DNA of 20,575 nt from Physocladia obscura. Its lineage: Eukaryota; Chytridiomycota; Chytridiomycetes; Chytridiales; Chytriomycetaceae. The translations under genes were made by a program, and so were the position numbers. Location: NCBI GenBank assembly GCA_027596945.1, contig JADGJH010000053.1, positions 1-20,575 on the forward strand, in the 5' to 3' direction. The notes under the pieces are model-generated. The model saw nothing but the letters and a program-made list of their open reading frames with translations. It searched no databases and was not told where the DNA came from. Positions 1 to 10,205 of the stretch are shown here, in pieces. Position 1 is the stretch's first letter, and the number at the start of each line of letters is the position of its first letter.

Positions 1-1231
1 GGTGGTGGTGGTGGCAGTGGCGACAACGTCAACAACAATAAAATCGCCCTCAAGAAAAAGTCGAAAAAGAGCAAGATCAACAACGATATTGTCACCACAT
101 CTACCGCTGATACTGGAACAGTGGCAGCAACCGATACCAACGACTTTTCAATCTTGAACAATTGCGGCAGCGAATACCGCAATACTGCAATTAATACTTC
201 TGCCTCTGCAAACATGACGCCGTCTCCGACCGCCCTCAACTTTGAACTGCTGGCTAATGAAGTGGACGAAATCGAGCCACCGTCGCGACAAACTGCAAAC
301 AGCCAAGACAGTACGCACGATGATAACGAGAGAGATCTGAGCGAGATTTTGCAGCAGCTCATAAGAGGAATTTTCAGCAGCAGCAACAACAGCACAGAAG
401 GTGGCGGTGGTGATAGTGATGCCACGACAGAACGTCAAGACGATTCAGAAAATAATCCGGTAAATGAATCAAACGAAGACATGATGCAAGCTGTTTCGGC
501 GCTTTCAATGTTGTTACCGGAAGAGCTTGCGAAAGCGTTAACATGTTCTGATGGTATGAGTATTTTTTTGATTTTTTTTTTTTTGACCTTGATCATTAAA
601 AAATATATATATAGCAGCAACAGAAAATGATTTAGGGCAAGTTGCCGCCAACATTGAAGCAGCTGCAAAAGCGATCGTTTCGACGCTAAATGAAATCAGC
701 GACACGCCATCACCACCAGCAAACAAAGGGAAAATCCCGAGCAGCAAGTTACCAAAAACAGCGACAAAAAAAATAAAGCAAAAATCCACCCCGACAACGT
801 CATCCTCATCTGCGAAAACAACACTTGTAAATGGTGCGACTGCCGCCACCGTACTACCCATAAAAAAGAAATCTTCCAAAAAACTTGCAAAATACCCCCA
901 CATGCCACCGCCACCGCCACCGCCACCTCCTTCCCACCATCACCACCAACTCCCGTCCAACCACCAATACCACCCCCACACGCTATTCGACCATACGCTC
1001 ATGACCGCGAATATGCTTTCCGGCGCGACGGCAACAGACGAATCCGACTTGTCAGGCCTTGTTGTTGTCGGCGATTTCTCGTTATTGGGGGGCGACGGTA
1101 GGAACAGCAATATTGGCACCGGTGGTACTGATATAGAAGATGATAGGCATAATCATGACGCGCATGCGATGCTTAGTTTGGATGATCTTGATAGAATGTT
1201 TGATGAAGGGATGTTTGATTGTATCGCATGA
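1..1231 (+). CDS. Low-complexity Asn/Ser/Pro-rich protein, 5' partial
   Basis: Frame 1 is open from the first base, so the true start lies upstream. Exon A is 1-553. A 61-bp intron (554-614, GTATGAG to TATAG) joins in phase 1 to exon B, 615-1231, ending in TGA. The start has a Gly run, then a Lys-rich patch (KKKSKKSK) that could act in nuclear import, then long Asn/Ser/Thr stretches. A more ordered, Ala/Leu-rich part lies around 480-680 (MLLPEELAKAL, then IEAAAKAIVSTL after the intron). Another Lys-rich patch, a run of nine prolines and a His cluster follow. The C-terminal end (LSLDDLDRMFDEGMFD) is acidic and hydrophobic, like many transcriptional activation segments. No DNA-binding domain lies in the visible part, so a transcription-factor role is only a guess. 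The product is not recognised. Confidence 0.6.
903..933 (+). repeat. CCACCG microsatellite coding polyproline
   Basis: Tandem CCACCG units encode most of a nine-residue proline run, followed by a CAC-rich His cluster. It lies inside exon B of the first gene and is likely length-variable between strains. Confidence 0.7.
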
Positions 1232-1866
1232 TCTATTTTTTTTTTTCTTTTTTCTTTTTTTCTTCTTGTTTTATATCTGTGTGGTTTTAATGGCTGGGTG
1301 TGTGTGACTGGCAGGATATATTGTAAGGTTGTTTGAAGTGTGGCTGAAAAAACAAAGCTCTGAAAATTTTTACGAGTTTGGTTCAATAATTGCATTATAG
1401 TTTTTTTCTACAATTTTTTGCCAAATTTAACCGTCGAATTTCAAGCACTTGCAGCACTCGATCGAAATAAACATCATGTGCAGTTTTGATCGCATAACCA
1501 TCTAAATAAAACACGTTAAAATGAAGAAGTAAAACCGCAAATAAACAAGCATCTTACACGCAACAATCTTCAATTTCGAGGGTATACTCAGCCCTATAGG
1601 AATGGCGCCACTCTTAAAGTGCCTATAGTGGTACATTTGAACTAATTTTGGAATTGCTCAGAAATAATTTTACTTTGGCACTTGTCAAAGATGTCATGAA
1701 CCGTGTCACTCAGACTCTAAAATAGTGGATGAGTATGCAATGCTTTGTTTTAAAAGTTTGTACTTGCACAAATTTTTGTAGTTTTTTTCTTTTTTCTTCA
1801 CTTCATCTGTGTTTGGTTATTGGCAAGAAAATAAAAAATCGTTTAATATTCCTTTTTACATGGTTT
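1232..1866. other. Intergenic region between convergent genes
   Basis: This is the shared 3' region of the first (+) and second (-) genes. It starts with a T-rich stretch just after the TGA and holds several AATAAA-type motifs on the + strand, for example 1466-1471, suitable for polyadenylation of the first gene. I see no gene here. The open frame starting near 1729 runs antisense into the acidic tail of the next gene. Confidence 0.6.
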
Positions 1867-3348
1867 TCATCGAGAAACAACAGGGGTTTGTTGGAGCGTT
1901 TCATAAATTCCAAGGAGTCCAAAAAGCTCTTGCAGTTTTGCCATGAAATTCTCCAAAAATATTTTTTCGTGAGTCTCATCATCTATTTCCTCATGCTCCT
2001 CGTCTTCGTCTTCTTCATCGCCATCTTCATCGTCTTCATCGTCATTGTCATCTTCATCATCATCCTCCGCCTCTCCATCCGATTCATTGGCAGCAAAGCG
2101 TCTGGGATCAAGGTTACTTTCATCACTCGATCCATCAGAATTCGAATCTTCATCATGATCACCTCCAACATCACTCCAATCCTCTTCAATTGACCGCGGC
2201 CACCGCCTCGTATAACCAGTATAACCGCACCAAACTTCATGACGATGCCCACTACCACAATTCTCGTGACCAATTCCATCGGCATGAACCCGATGTACTT
2301 GCGCAAACTCCCGAAACCGATTCTCCCAAACGCTCATCCGCCGCATTTCTGGTCTCCAATAGTCTTTCTTCTTCATCTCTTCACTCCCACAAAACGCGTC
2401 ATGAAACGCAATTTTTACTGGATCCCCGTTATAGCCAGCAACTGTGCGTAGGAGGTATGCAAAAGGTGCATTCAGCGTCGATTCGATTATACAAGGCTCG
2501 CATTGGCATTCTGACACAGTTTCGCTGAAAATTTGCTGTCGTTGGATATCAGCTCCAATTTCTGATGCGTCAACAAGCACATCATCGTTAGTGCCAAACG
2601 AAATTACACGTCGTCTTTGACCACCCCATTGCCACAAAGATCGCATACCCGCTACTGGCAGGAACTCCGAAACGTCCATATTAGTTTCCTCAACATCACA
2701 ACCCCCATTGTCGTCTTGCAAAAACGGATTTCCCTCCGGTAGCTGAGAAGCTGTTGTCCGCCGTTTAGCGGCAGCCGCAATAAGTCTCCGCAAAATCAAC
2801 GACGCGGATTCCCCAGCATGATCTTTATGCATAACAGACGCGGTAGTTCCCGCGGTTGCCCCGAATTGCGTTTGGAGATAGTCAAGTGGAACGACTGGGG
2901 TACCGTCAACGTCGAGAAGAAGAAGCCGCAAAGTTGCAATTCGCGTGGCGATGGCATGCGTAAACTTTTTAGCTAGATCCGCATCAATGTGAAGTTGCGG
3001 AGGCAGCGGATTAGTTGCTGGTGTTGGTGATACTGTTTCGTTGGTGACTGAATCAGCGAGAAGAGTGGCTTGAATATTTACATTGTCATCAACAACGAGA
3101 ACGCGTTGCAGGTTCGGGTGTCTATACGATAAGATCGGGCTCCATTGTGCTGACGTAACTGTGCTTGAATCAAACTCGACTTCCGGTAACGCAGGAGGTC
3201 TCGGCAAATTCTGACGAAACGACAGCAGAGGCGCAATCGGACGTGGTAGAGAATGGATTCCGGGCAGCATTGTGTTTATACTGTTGGAACTGTTGTTACT
3301 TGCAATGTTGACGTTAGTTGAGAGTACAGCGGACGTAGGTTGACGCAT
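1867..3348 (-). CDS. Unrecognised protein with acidic C-terminal tract
   Basis: A 493-residue open frame from ATG at 3348 to TGA at 1867-1869. The N-terminal 90 residues are Ser/Asn/Pro-rich and look disordered. The middle has more regular sequence, including RVLVVDDNVNIQ near residue 82, LRLLLLDVDGTPVVPL near 140, and a Cys/His/Trp-rich part around residues 270-375. I recognise no domain: the VVDD and LDVDGT strings recall receiver or HAD motifs but lack the rest of either fold. Residues about 395-460 are almost continuous Asp/Glu with few Ser. A short amphipathic helix (FLENFMAKLQELFGLLGIY) closes the protein. Acidic tracts of this kind are common in histone- or nucleic-acid-binding chaperones, but that is only an analogy. 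The 5' end is uncertain: an AG acceptor lies just upstream of the ATG, so a further exon is possible. Confidence 0.65.
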   Translation of the reverse strand: MRQPTSAVLSTNVNIASNNSSNSINTMLPGIHSLPRPIAPLLSFRQNLPRPPALPEVEFDSSTVTSAQWSPILSYRHPNLQRVLVVDDNVNIQATLLADSVTNETVSPTPATNPLPPQLHIDADLAKKFTHAIATRIATLRLLLLDVDGTPVVPLDYLQTQFGATAGTTASVMHKDHAGESASLILRRLIAAAAKRRTTASQLPEGNPFLQDDNGGCDVEETNMDVSEFLPVAGMRSLWQWGGQRRRVISFGTNDDVLVDASEIGADIQRQQIFSETVSECQCEPCIIESTLNAPFAYLLRTVAGYNGDPVKIAFHDAFCGSEEMKKKDYWRPEMRRMSVWENRFREFAQVHRVHADGIGHENCGSGHRHEVWCGYTGYTRRWPRSIEEDWSDVGGDHDEDSNSDGSSDESNLDPRRFAANESDGEAEDDDEDDNDDEDDEDGDEEDEDEEHEEIDDETHEKIFLENFMAKLQELFGLLGIYETLQQTPVVSR

Positions 3349-3600
3349 TGTTGGTTCTGGTATTTCTTCTGCGATAAATTATTGGCGGCGCTGGAAGTGT
3401 TTGTTGAGTTACGGTAACCTGTTCTGGTGGAGTTGGTGTTTCAGGTGTGGTGTTTCTTTTGCTTCAAATTATGAAACAAATTGGAGGAAATACTCTACCG
3501 TCTGTGTTAAAATTGACTTTTGTATAAAATATTCATTCAATAAATGAATTTTTCCAACTAATCTGTATTTCGAAGGTAACTGTTGCTCTGTGTCGTGACT
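3349..3600. other. Upstream region of the acidic-tail gene
   Basis: The span separates the minus-strand gene from the RhoGAP relic. On the minus strand, about 3320-3460 holds an unbroken Pro/Thr-rich frame (TPTPPEQVTVTQQTLPAPP) in a different frame from the main ORF. It may be part of an upstream exon or a chance open frame; I could not find a phase-consistent splice that joins it. Confidence 0.4.
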
Positions 3601-4521
3601 ATTGGATTTGGAAGGATATATGAAAGCATTTACTCAGAATATTACGAAGGGGTTCCTGTTAGCTAATGGGGAACTATTTCTTTACCAAACTGGGCTACAA
3701 AGACGAACTCTAGAGAAAATGAAGCGATCGCTGCAATGGCAAAATATCGCAACAAGAAACTTAGAATTTGTCGCAGTGGTCCGCGTGGAAAAATTCCGAT
3801 GATTCAAGAAATTGAATGCGTACAAGAAGCTCCATTTAGGGCATCGCTGTTTGGCGAAACGGTAGAGAATGTCATGGCTGTACAGGCGCAGGGAAATCTA
3901 AAAGACAGTGCTGGGCTCTTCCAAGAATCCTTCTGTTTTTGACTGACGCTATTTTGACTCTGAATGGATGCAAAACAGAGGGTATTTTTGCGTACCTGGA
4001 GATATTGACAAGGTTAACGGTGAGTTTTAATTATTTTAAACCAAAATTTTAATTGACTTCATTCAACAGAACTACGTATTAGATTGGAACGAGGAAAGTA
4101 CGATGTTACCGGAATTAGCGATCCACATGTTGCCTCTTCTTTGTTGAAGCTTTGGCTGAGAGAAGTTGCGGAGCCTTTAATTCCGGCTGATTTATATGAC
4201 GATTGCATCAATATCAGGCGTGAGGCCACGATTCCAGAATCCGAAGAAGACGTTTGAGCTTTGGCGTATGCACTTGGAGAGATGCCAGATATCAACCGCA
4301 AAGTAGCTTTATATATGCGCAATTTTTTGAAAGTTGTGGCTGACCCGCAAAACCAAAGTTTCACAAGAATGACGCATGCAAATATTGCATCAGAGTTTGC
4401 TCAAAATTTTTTGCGATGCCCAAGTGACAATCCAGTTGTGATTTTCGAAAACTCAAATTTTGAACAAGCTTTCATTCGTGTATTGCTGACGCACTCACCT
4501 CTGTATGTGCCGACTCCGTAA
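3601..4521 (+). pseudogene. Decayed MyTH4-RhoGAP protein, 5'-truncated
   Basis: The remnant runs from the end of a MyTH4 domain (KYRNKKLRICRSGPRGKIP, 3739-3801) into an almost complete RhoGAP domain. RhoGAP blocks are clear: NGCKTEGIF, VPGDIDKVN, ISDPHVASSLLKLWLRE, AEPLIPADLYDDC, NFLKVVAD, FLRCPSDNP and IFENSNFEQAFIRVLL. The order and wording resemble the ARHGAP39/Vilse type, which activates GTP hydrolysis by Rho/Rac GTPases. It is broken. There is a TAA in the upstream frame near 3660, a frameshift near 3910, a second frameshift at 3985-3993 just after GIF where the arginine-finger codon should be, and an in-frame TGA at 4255-4257. A normal 50-bp intron (4020-4069, GTGAGT to CAACAG) survives, so this is a decayed genomic copy and not a retrocopy. 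Sequencing error could explain one lesion but hardly all four. Confidence 0.8.
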
Positions 4522-5402
4522 GATAAATCAATTTGCGTTGCTTCGGGTGGGAAAGGAATTTGTTTTCGTTTGCTTTTTCTTTTTTTTAAATTGGGTATTC
4601 AAATCTGCTTAAAAAAAAAAATTAAAAAAAAAAATAAAACGCCACATAACATAGACAATTTTGTTTTTCAGAGACTTTTTGTTTACTTTTTTTTCTTTTT
4701 CTAACACTATTCTTCCTGCCATTACGATACACAGAGCCATTGCCATCACAAACCGAACTGAATATAAAAGCAAAATGTTCTTTGACACATTATAATTTCC
4801 TGATTTTCAATACAACTCAAAGTCTACCTTGAAAAATTGTGCCTGTTTAATTCGAAATACAATCGTCAGTTTTAGTTGGGAATTGATGTTGTAAATCAAT
4901 TAATCGAGTCTTCATTAGCGGCCTCAATTATTTGGTTCAGATCACTGGCGCATTTGTCTTAACAAATGCACCCAAACTTGACTCACCTTGCAATTTCACT
5001 CAATGGCAACCAGCTTATTTATGCACTGAAACCAAAATATATATATCCTGCAGCTTTCATTTTTTCTAAGAATTCTTCTGTTTTAGATTCACAACACATA
5101 ATAGTTGTCCAATATCATTGCAATGATGCGGGTCAAACAATTTACCTTCACAATTAACTTTCCAAAGCCAATGGATTCTGAACAACCTATTTGCAACATG
5201 ATTCACACTTAACAAAAAATATGAGAATCAAGGCTGAAGTTTTTGTTCTGCAGCATCTCTGGCCTTCAAAACTTCAGAATAAAAATTGAAGATATCGGTT
5301 TATCAGATGGCAAAATAATCTGGATGATGAAATAATTTTTGATTATTTGCTCTCGCAGATACTCCTTATTTCTTCCGTATCCGTTGAATATTTTTTGCAG
5401 GA
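4522..5402. other. Intergenic region, no gene seen
   Basis: 881 bp of AT-rich DNA. It has a poly-A stretch at 4611-4632 leading into an AATAAA (4633-4638), a TATA-like stretch near 4757-4767, and an 8-bp stem hairpin at 4950-4969. It ends in TTTTTTGCAG right before the next gene's ATG, which looks like a splice acceptor, so a 5' UTR intron or an upstream exon of the F-box/LRR gene may lie in the last few hundred bases. No exon could be recognised there. Confidence 0.5.
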
Positions 5403-6988
5403 ATGAACTCAACATTTTTGATGTCAGAGACACCTCAAAAAAAGCGTCAGCATCGGCATCGGCATCGAAACACAAAAGACAAGCAAACCAGTACTAAAAC
5501 GATATCCACAAAGTCATCTGCAAATTCACAGAAAGCGGTGGTCGGAATAGGGAGTCTGCCCATTGAGCTTTGTGTGCAGATACTTGAGTATATTCCGCTT
5601 GACTGGGTATTTGTGCTGCGCCGCGCCAGCCGCGGGATGTGCACAGTTCTCGACAGCTCTCTATTTGCGCAGTCTGCGGTGACGCGGCTGGTGCGCCTCT
5701 CCCAGCCAATCAGACGCGGCGAAGTCACGTGGCCGTATTCGGACGACGCGCTGTGGTTCCACGCCCCGCAAAACGCCCAGAACGCCTACGCCGCTGCTGC
5801 ATTTTCTCAAGTTTCTTCGTTACTTTTAGGCCGGTATGCTGCCAATTTACTTGTTCTGGAATGTTGGCCTAAACCAATCCCAAACTCCATCGCTTTTCTT
5901 TCTGCTCTGCATACACTGTCGCTCTCACAAATGTCACTTTGCGGTCCACTGCCGGAGTCTTTCTCCACACTATCAAATTTAGTTTTTCTTAATCTGTCTG
6001 AAAACACACTTTGCGGTCCACTAACTCCTATAATGACTCTGTTGCAGCTCAAAACCCTTAATCTTGCGTCAAATGAATTTGATGAAATGATTCCCGATTC
6101 TATTGGAAACCTGAAATACTTGAACCAGCTCATTCTCAACAAAAACAAGCTTATTGGGCCAATTCCGAATACAATTGGTGCAATTTCGAATCTTGCTGTT
6201 TTGGACGTGGCAAGTAACTCACTATCAGGTCCTATTCCTCGTGAAATTTCCTCCTTAACTCACCTTATCCAATTTCTGGGAAGCTATAACCAATTTTCAG
6301 GATCAATACCGCCAGAAATATCTGGTCTTTCCGAGCTCCGCGCATTGTTTCTATCCAGAAATAAGTTATCTGGATCTATTCCTGTCGAATTAACGTCGTT
6401 GCAACTTCTAACACATATTAATCTATCTCATAACAATTTGTCTGGTTCAATTCCACCCGAACTATTTTCGATATTGTCACTCCGAGAACTAAGTCTGTGC
6501 TCAAACAATCTTTCAGGTAAGCGAAAGAAATAGAAAAAAAAACTATCACTTTTGTTACTCACAATTTGCATATCGCAGGCCTAATACCAGATTCTATTGG
6601 GAATTTTACGCGGGCGGAGCATTTAGATTTGAGTTTTAATATTTTGTCAGGTGTAATTCCGAAGGTCATTGGAAATCTTCAAAAGAATTTATACGGCCTC
6701 AAACTTAATTGCAACCAACTCAGTGGTGAAATTCCAGATGGAATCTGTCTTTTGACAAAACTCGCGTGGCTTCATCTGGATGATAATAATTTGGTGGGTC
6801 CGTTACCCAAGAACATTGGCAATTTGCGACGGTTGCGAAAGCTGTTTTTGAAAAACAACAAAATGACGTTGGATTCAATTCCGCAAGACATTGCACGAAA
6901 GTCATCAATGTGGTTATTGTTGCGACAAAACGGGTTTGGCTCTGAAATACGCAAACAATTACAGAAACCGAAAGTCAAAAGGCGATGA
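5403..6988 (+). CDS. F-box protein with plant-type leucine-rich repeats
   Basis: Two exons, 5403-6516 and 6579-6988, are joined across a 62-bp intron (GTAAGC to CGCAG, phase 1), giving 507 residues. Splicing restores the repeat pattern exactly across the junction (NNLSG then LIPDSIGN). A basic His/Arg/Lys-rich N-terminus comes first. An F-box-like segment spans about residues 50-88 (SLPIELCVQILEYIPLDWVF). About twelve LRRs of the LxxLxLxxNxLxGxIPxx class run from residue 165 to near 485. F-box/LRR proteins are usually SCF ubiquitin-ligase receptors, with the F-box binding Skp1 and the LRR arc binding substrate. There is no signal peptide or membrane segment, which fits an intracellular role. 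The F-box half (about 5570-5800) is visibly more GC-rich than the LRR half, which may reflect fusion of two modules. ATG 5421 in the same frame is an alternative start. Confidence 0.85.
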
Positions 6989-8060
6989 AATACTAATATG
7001 TTGCTCTTTAAAGCCAATCGTAATAGTTGTTAAATAAAATACTGTGAGTTTTGATTTTTTGACCAGGAAAAGCGAAGAACAATTATCTCATCGCTTTTCT
7101 CCGCCAATTAGTAATTTTTTATATTATTCATTTAGAATTATTTAAAAAAAAAATAGTCAGAATTTCAAAAGTTTGACAAGAAATAAAAGCAAACAACACA
7201 TAACCTTTCCAGAGAACGCGTCAGACAAGGTTTAAATTATTTTTCAAAGACTTTGAGATGCTAAGTGTACACGCGCGAAAATTTTGCTGCGAACTTGTAA
7301 GTTGAATTTTATAGACAGCCTATCTAGATCAATAACCTCCAGTAATTTTCTTTCAAAGCTTAGACAAAGGATATAAAAGAATTGCCAGAGGAGCTTAATG
7401 CCAAACACAATTAACTCATCTTGAAACTTGGGGAAGCCAATTTTTCCCCTTTTCTTTCATCTAATGCGAAGTATTCTCAATTTATGTCAAATTTGGACCT
7501 TGGAAAATGCAATTAAGTGTGATGATATGTTTTTTGGTCAAAAAATTAATTCTGATTTGGCTTTGTAGTAAGGTGTGTTATCCCATATTAACTGCAAATC
7601 GCTTCATGCTGGTCCCTCACAGTATTTAATTTGTCTTTGATATTTCCAAGTATGTAGACTGGCTTTGGCTGCCAGAAATTGTAATAACTGGTTTAGATCC
7701 ACTTACATCCGCACAACATACTGCGTTGAACCTTTGGATTTTGTTATTAGTCTTAAATATGCGTATCAATAAGAACACATAGGTATCGTCTGACAGCTGT
7801 GACATTTTTGAGACAAAAAAAAAAACTGCAAAATTTTTGAAATTTTTTTTTTTATCCACTTATGTTATGTGTATTCCTGTCAGCAAAAACAAATGAAAGA
7901 TAAAATAGAATAAAGATTGAGGTTTTCTGCTGTCAGAAAAAACAGGGTAAAGCGGTTATTTTGCATAGGGTAAAAAGTCAAATTTGAGTACAGTCATCTG
8001 TGAACCTGTTTCATTTCATTTTCGAGTTGAAGTCATTGCACAATTAATATTGATATTTAA
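6989..8060. other. Long intergenic region, no gene seen
   Basis: 1.07 kb of AT-rich DNA between two same-strand genes. Its left end holds the polyadenylation signal of the LRR gene. Open frames inside, such as 7626-7859 on the minus strand, are low-complexity with no domain. No tRNA boxes or long repeats were seen. The right end should contain the promoter, and possibly a signal-peptide exon, of the GDSL esterase gene. Confidence 0.5.
7033..7038 (+). terminator. AATAAA polyadenylation signal of the LRR gene
   Basis: A canonical AATAAA hexamer lies 45 bp after the TGA of the F-box/LRR gene, a normal distance for cleavage and polyadenylation. Confidence 0.5.
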
Positions 8061-9429
8061 ATGAGCTGTGTTCCAGTACAAAGTTTCACGAGTCTTGTTT
8101 CGTTTGGCGCGTCGTATTTGGACAGCGGCAGCCACACGCCCTCCTCTTTCGTGCCGCCGAATACCGCACTCGTCGTAGACCAAACTGGAGTCGCACAGGC
8201 CGGAACGCGCAACTCAAACGGCCCGACTTTCCCCGAAGTTCTTGCTGCGGGCGATTTACTGCAAGCCGGTTATCTGTCTGCGGTGGGCGGTTGCACCGGC
8301 AACTTGTTGGGTGGTGCTTCATTGAATGATGCTGCTTACAGCGGTGCAGCTTGCGACACCACCATTGTGAGGGCCAATTCACCCATTCCTGATATCGCGA
8401 CATCTATTAACTTACAGAATAGTTTGGTGGCACAATTCCGACAGAAGCCCCATTTGATGTAATCCAGCAAGTTGACTCTGCTTTGGCCACCAGTTTGATT
8501 AACTCGTCCACGCTTTTTCTGTTTATGGCTGCCACCCAGGATATTTCTGGAATTGTGGCTTCAGACACTCCAGCAGCTACCGCTCAACAAGTCGCCAATT
8601 GCTTTCAAACTCAAATTAACCGTCTTGCTGCCGCTGGCGCAATTCATTTTCTGCTTGCTGGTAATTGAAAATTTTCAGTTCACATTTCAAACAAAATTGT
8701 ACAATTTTAATAAAATCAAAAAGGCATTTATTCATTCGATAAGGCTCCCCAGAATGCAGCCTTAACTGCAACCGCAAAGACAAATATTGCGACTCAAGTA
8801 TCCACATTAAACCAACTTTTGTCTGCGGTTCCGGCAAACATTGCAACAACCAACCCAGCGTCTCAGACTTGGTTTTTGGACACAAATGCGCTGTATTTGA
8901 ACAAACTTATTGGTGCCCGCACAACATTTTATGGCACTACAGGCGATGTCACTGACATGTGTAGCACAAACGAGAAGGCCACTGGAAACTGTGCCAACAA
9001 CCCGGATTCTTTTTTGTGGTGGGACGTTCACCGTTAGTAAACTTTTTCTTCTTTTATTGATTCATATACTTGTTTTACAATTTATATTAATCATTTTGTG
9101 TGAATTCAGATCCAACCCGACAGACTCACAAATACTTGGCACAAGCAATGTTTAGCTTGCTGACTGCTCCAGGGACTACTGGTCAAGCGAGTAGTACTAC
9201 CACAGTTGTAACTACTTTGTCCAATGTTGCGACTTCTACCACTGTTGCGTCTGCTGTAACTTCTGAAACTAATCAGATTCCCACAAAAACCGAAACCACA
9301 ACGGTTATCCAGACTACAAGTACTACTATAATAAAGACAGAACCTACTGTTCCAACCACTTCACTCGCCTCACGATCGCACCAACACTTTATTTGTACAC
9401 TTACATTTATCTGTCATCTTATATATTGA
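8061..9429 (+). CDS. GDSL/SGNH-type esterase with Ser/Thr-rich tail
   Basis: Four exons, 8061-8366, 8423-8660, 8724-9032 and 9110-9429, give 390 residues. Introns are 56, 63 and 77 bp (GTGAGG-AATAG, GTAATT-AAAAG, GTTAGT-TTCAG). The first intron removes what looks like a frameshift and yields SGAACDTTI-FGGTIPTEAPFD. Family blocks: SFGASYLDSG near the N-terminus, where the first Ser of the GxS motif is the expected nucleophile; NGPTFPEVLA; and WWDVHHPT, the Asp-His pair of the catalytic dyad, rebuilt across intron 3. The usual GxND oxyanion block appears as FLFMAATQDI, so the Asn seems to be replaced. Fungal members hydrolyse acetylated sugars or lipids and are normally secreted. This model has no signal peptide, so a 5' exon may be missing. 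The C-terminal 100 residues are Thr/Ser-rich, like a cell-wall or O-glycosylated stalk, and end in a short hydrophobic segment. Confidence 0.8.
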
Positions 9430-9587
9430 TTTTTTGAAATCTGTTTAAGTATGAGTTTGCACACAATAGTATGCCATATGAAAAATGATGCAGTATTTTA
9501 TAGATTCGTGGTGAAAAAGTCGCATTTGAAATGAAAAGGCTTGAAAAAAGATGGACGTGGAAGTTCGCAGAATGAAAAAATTGAGAA

Positions 9588-10151
9588 ATGGTCACTGTCG
9601 CAATTGCTGTCCCATCCGAATACGGTTATATTATCGCAGTTCTTGTCGCAATATATTTGCAACAGAACCTCGCATTTGTTCTTCAAGTTGCTCAACAACG
9701 CAGATTAACTGGAATCAAAGCCCCTTCGTTCTACCCCCGCGACTCTGAAATTAAAGCACTCAAATTGAATACAGAACAGGTTTTTAATTCACTTTTGTAT
9801 TCAATTATTACTCGTTCGACGGGATATTCTCTCTAACTCTGACCAACTTTTTATTTTTTATTTTTCTTGATTTAGGTTGAAAGCTACATATACGCCCAGA
9901 GAGTTCACCAGAACAACATGGAGCTCATGTCGTTTTTTATTCCTGTATTTCTCATTGCTGGATTGTATGCACCTGTTAACGTTGCTATTGCTGGCGCGTC
10001 GATTGTTGGGTTCAGATTCTTGTACGGATTCGCGCCAAGAAAAAGTGTGCTTAGAAGATTCGCTGCTTTGTTTCATTTCAGTGAGCTGTATGTGCTGTAT
10101 GTGGCCGGAGTTTTTGCGATTTCACTTGTTAGCAATAACCACGTAGCATAA
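9588..10151 (+). CDS. MAPEG-family membrane protein, MGST3-like
   Basis: Two exons, 9588-9779 and 9876-10151, are split by a 96-bp phase-0 intron (GTTTTT to TTTAG), giving 155 residues, the usual MAPEG size. The N-terminus EYGYIIAVLVAIYL matches the first helix of microsomal glutathione transferase 3-type proteins. The central AQRVHQNNME, just after the splice, is the conserved RxxxN-E signature of the family. Hydrophobic segments at about residues 12-36, 79-95, 97-115 and 130-150 fit four transmembrane helices in the ER. MAPEG proteins use glutathione to detoxify lipophilic electrophiles or reduce lipid hydroperoxides. Which activity this one has cannot be read from sequence. It converges with the small minus-strand gene 54 bp downstream. 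Confidence 0.85.
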
Positions 10152-10205
10152 AAATGCATGCTTTTTGGATTGATGAAAAAGCGATAAACGCATGTTTTTA
10201 TTCAA

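Noticed and set aside
1729..2306. Open frames on the + strand and in other minus frames over the acidic tail
   Set aside because: They are shadows of the GAT/GAA/GAG-rich repeat coding the Asp/Glu tract: hydrophobic or Met/Lys-rich low-complexity translations with no domain.
4611..4638. Poly-A tract after the RhoGAP relic as a sign of retroposition
   Set aside because: The relic keeps a normal intron (4020-4069), so it is not a processed copy; poly-A runs are common throughout this AT-rich window.
4950..4969. Perfect hairpin GCATTTGT-CTTA-ACAAATGC
   Set aside because: One 8-bp stem is expected by chance at about this frequency in 20 kb, and nothing around it suggests a terminator or RNA gene.
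4966..5157. 63-codon ORF
   Set aside because: Unremarkable composition with no domain, in an AT-rich intergenic region; consistent with chance.
7626..7859. 77-codon minus-strand ORF
   Set aside because: Low-complexity Lys/Phe content caused by A/T runs; no domain or conserved-looking start context.
8418..8460. Frameshift or pseudogene in the GDSL esterase
   Set aside because: A 56-bp intron (8367-8422) with phase-0 junctions restores a continuous frame and a family-like sequence.
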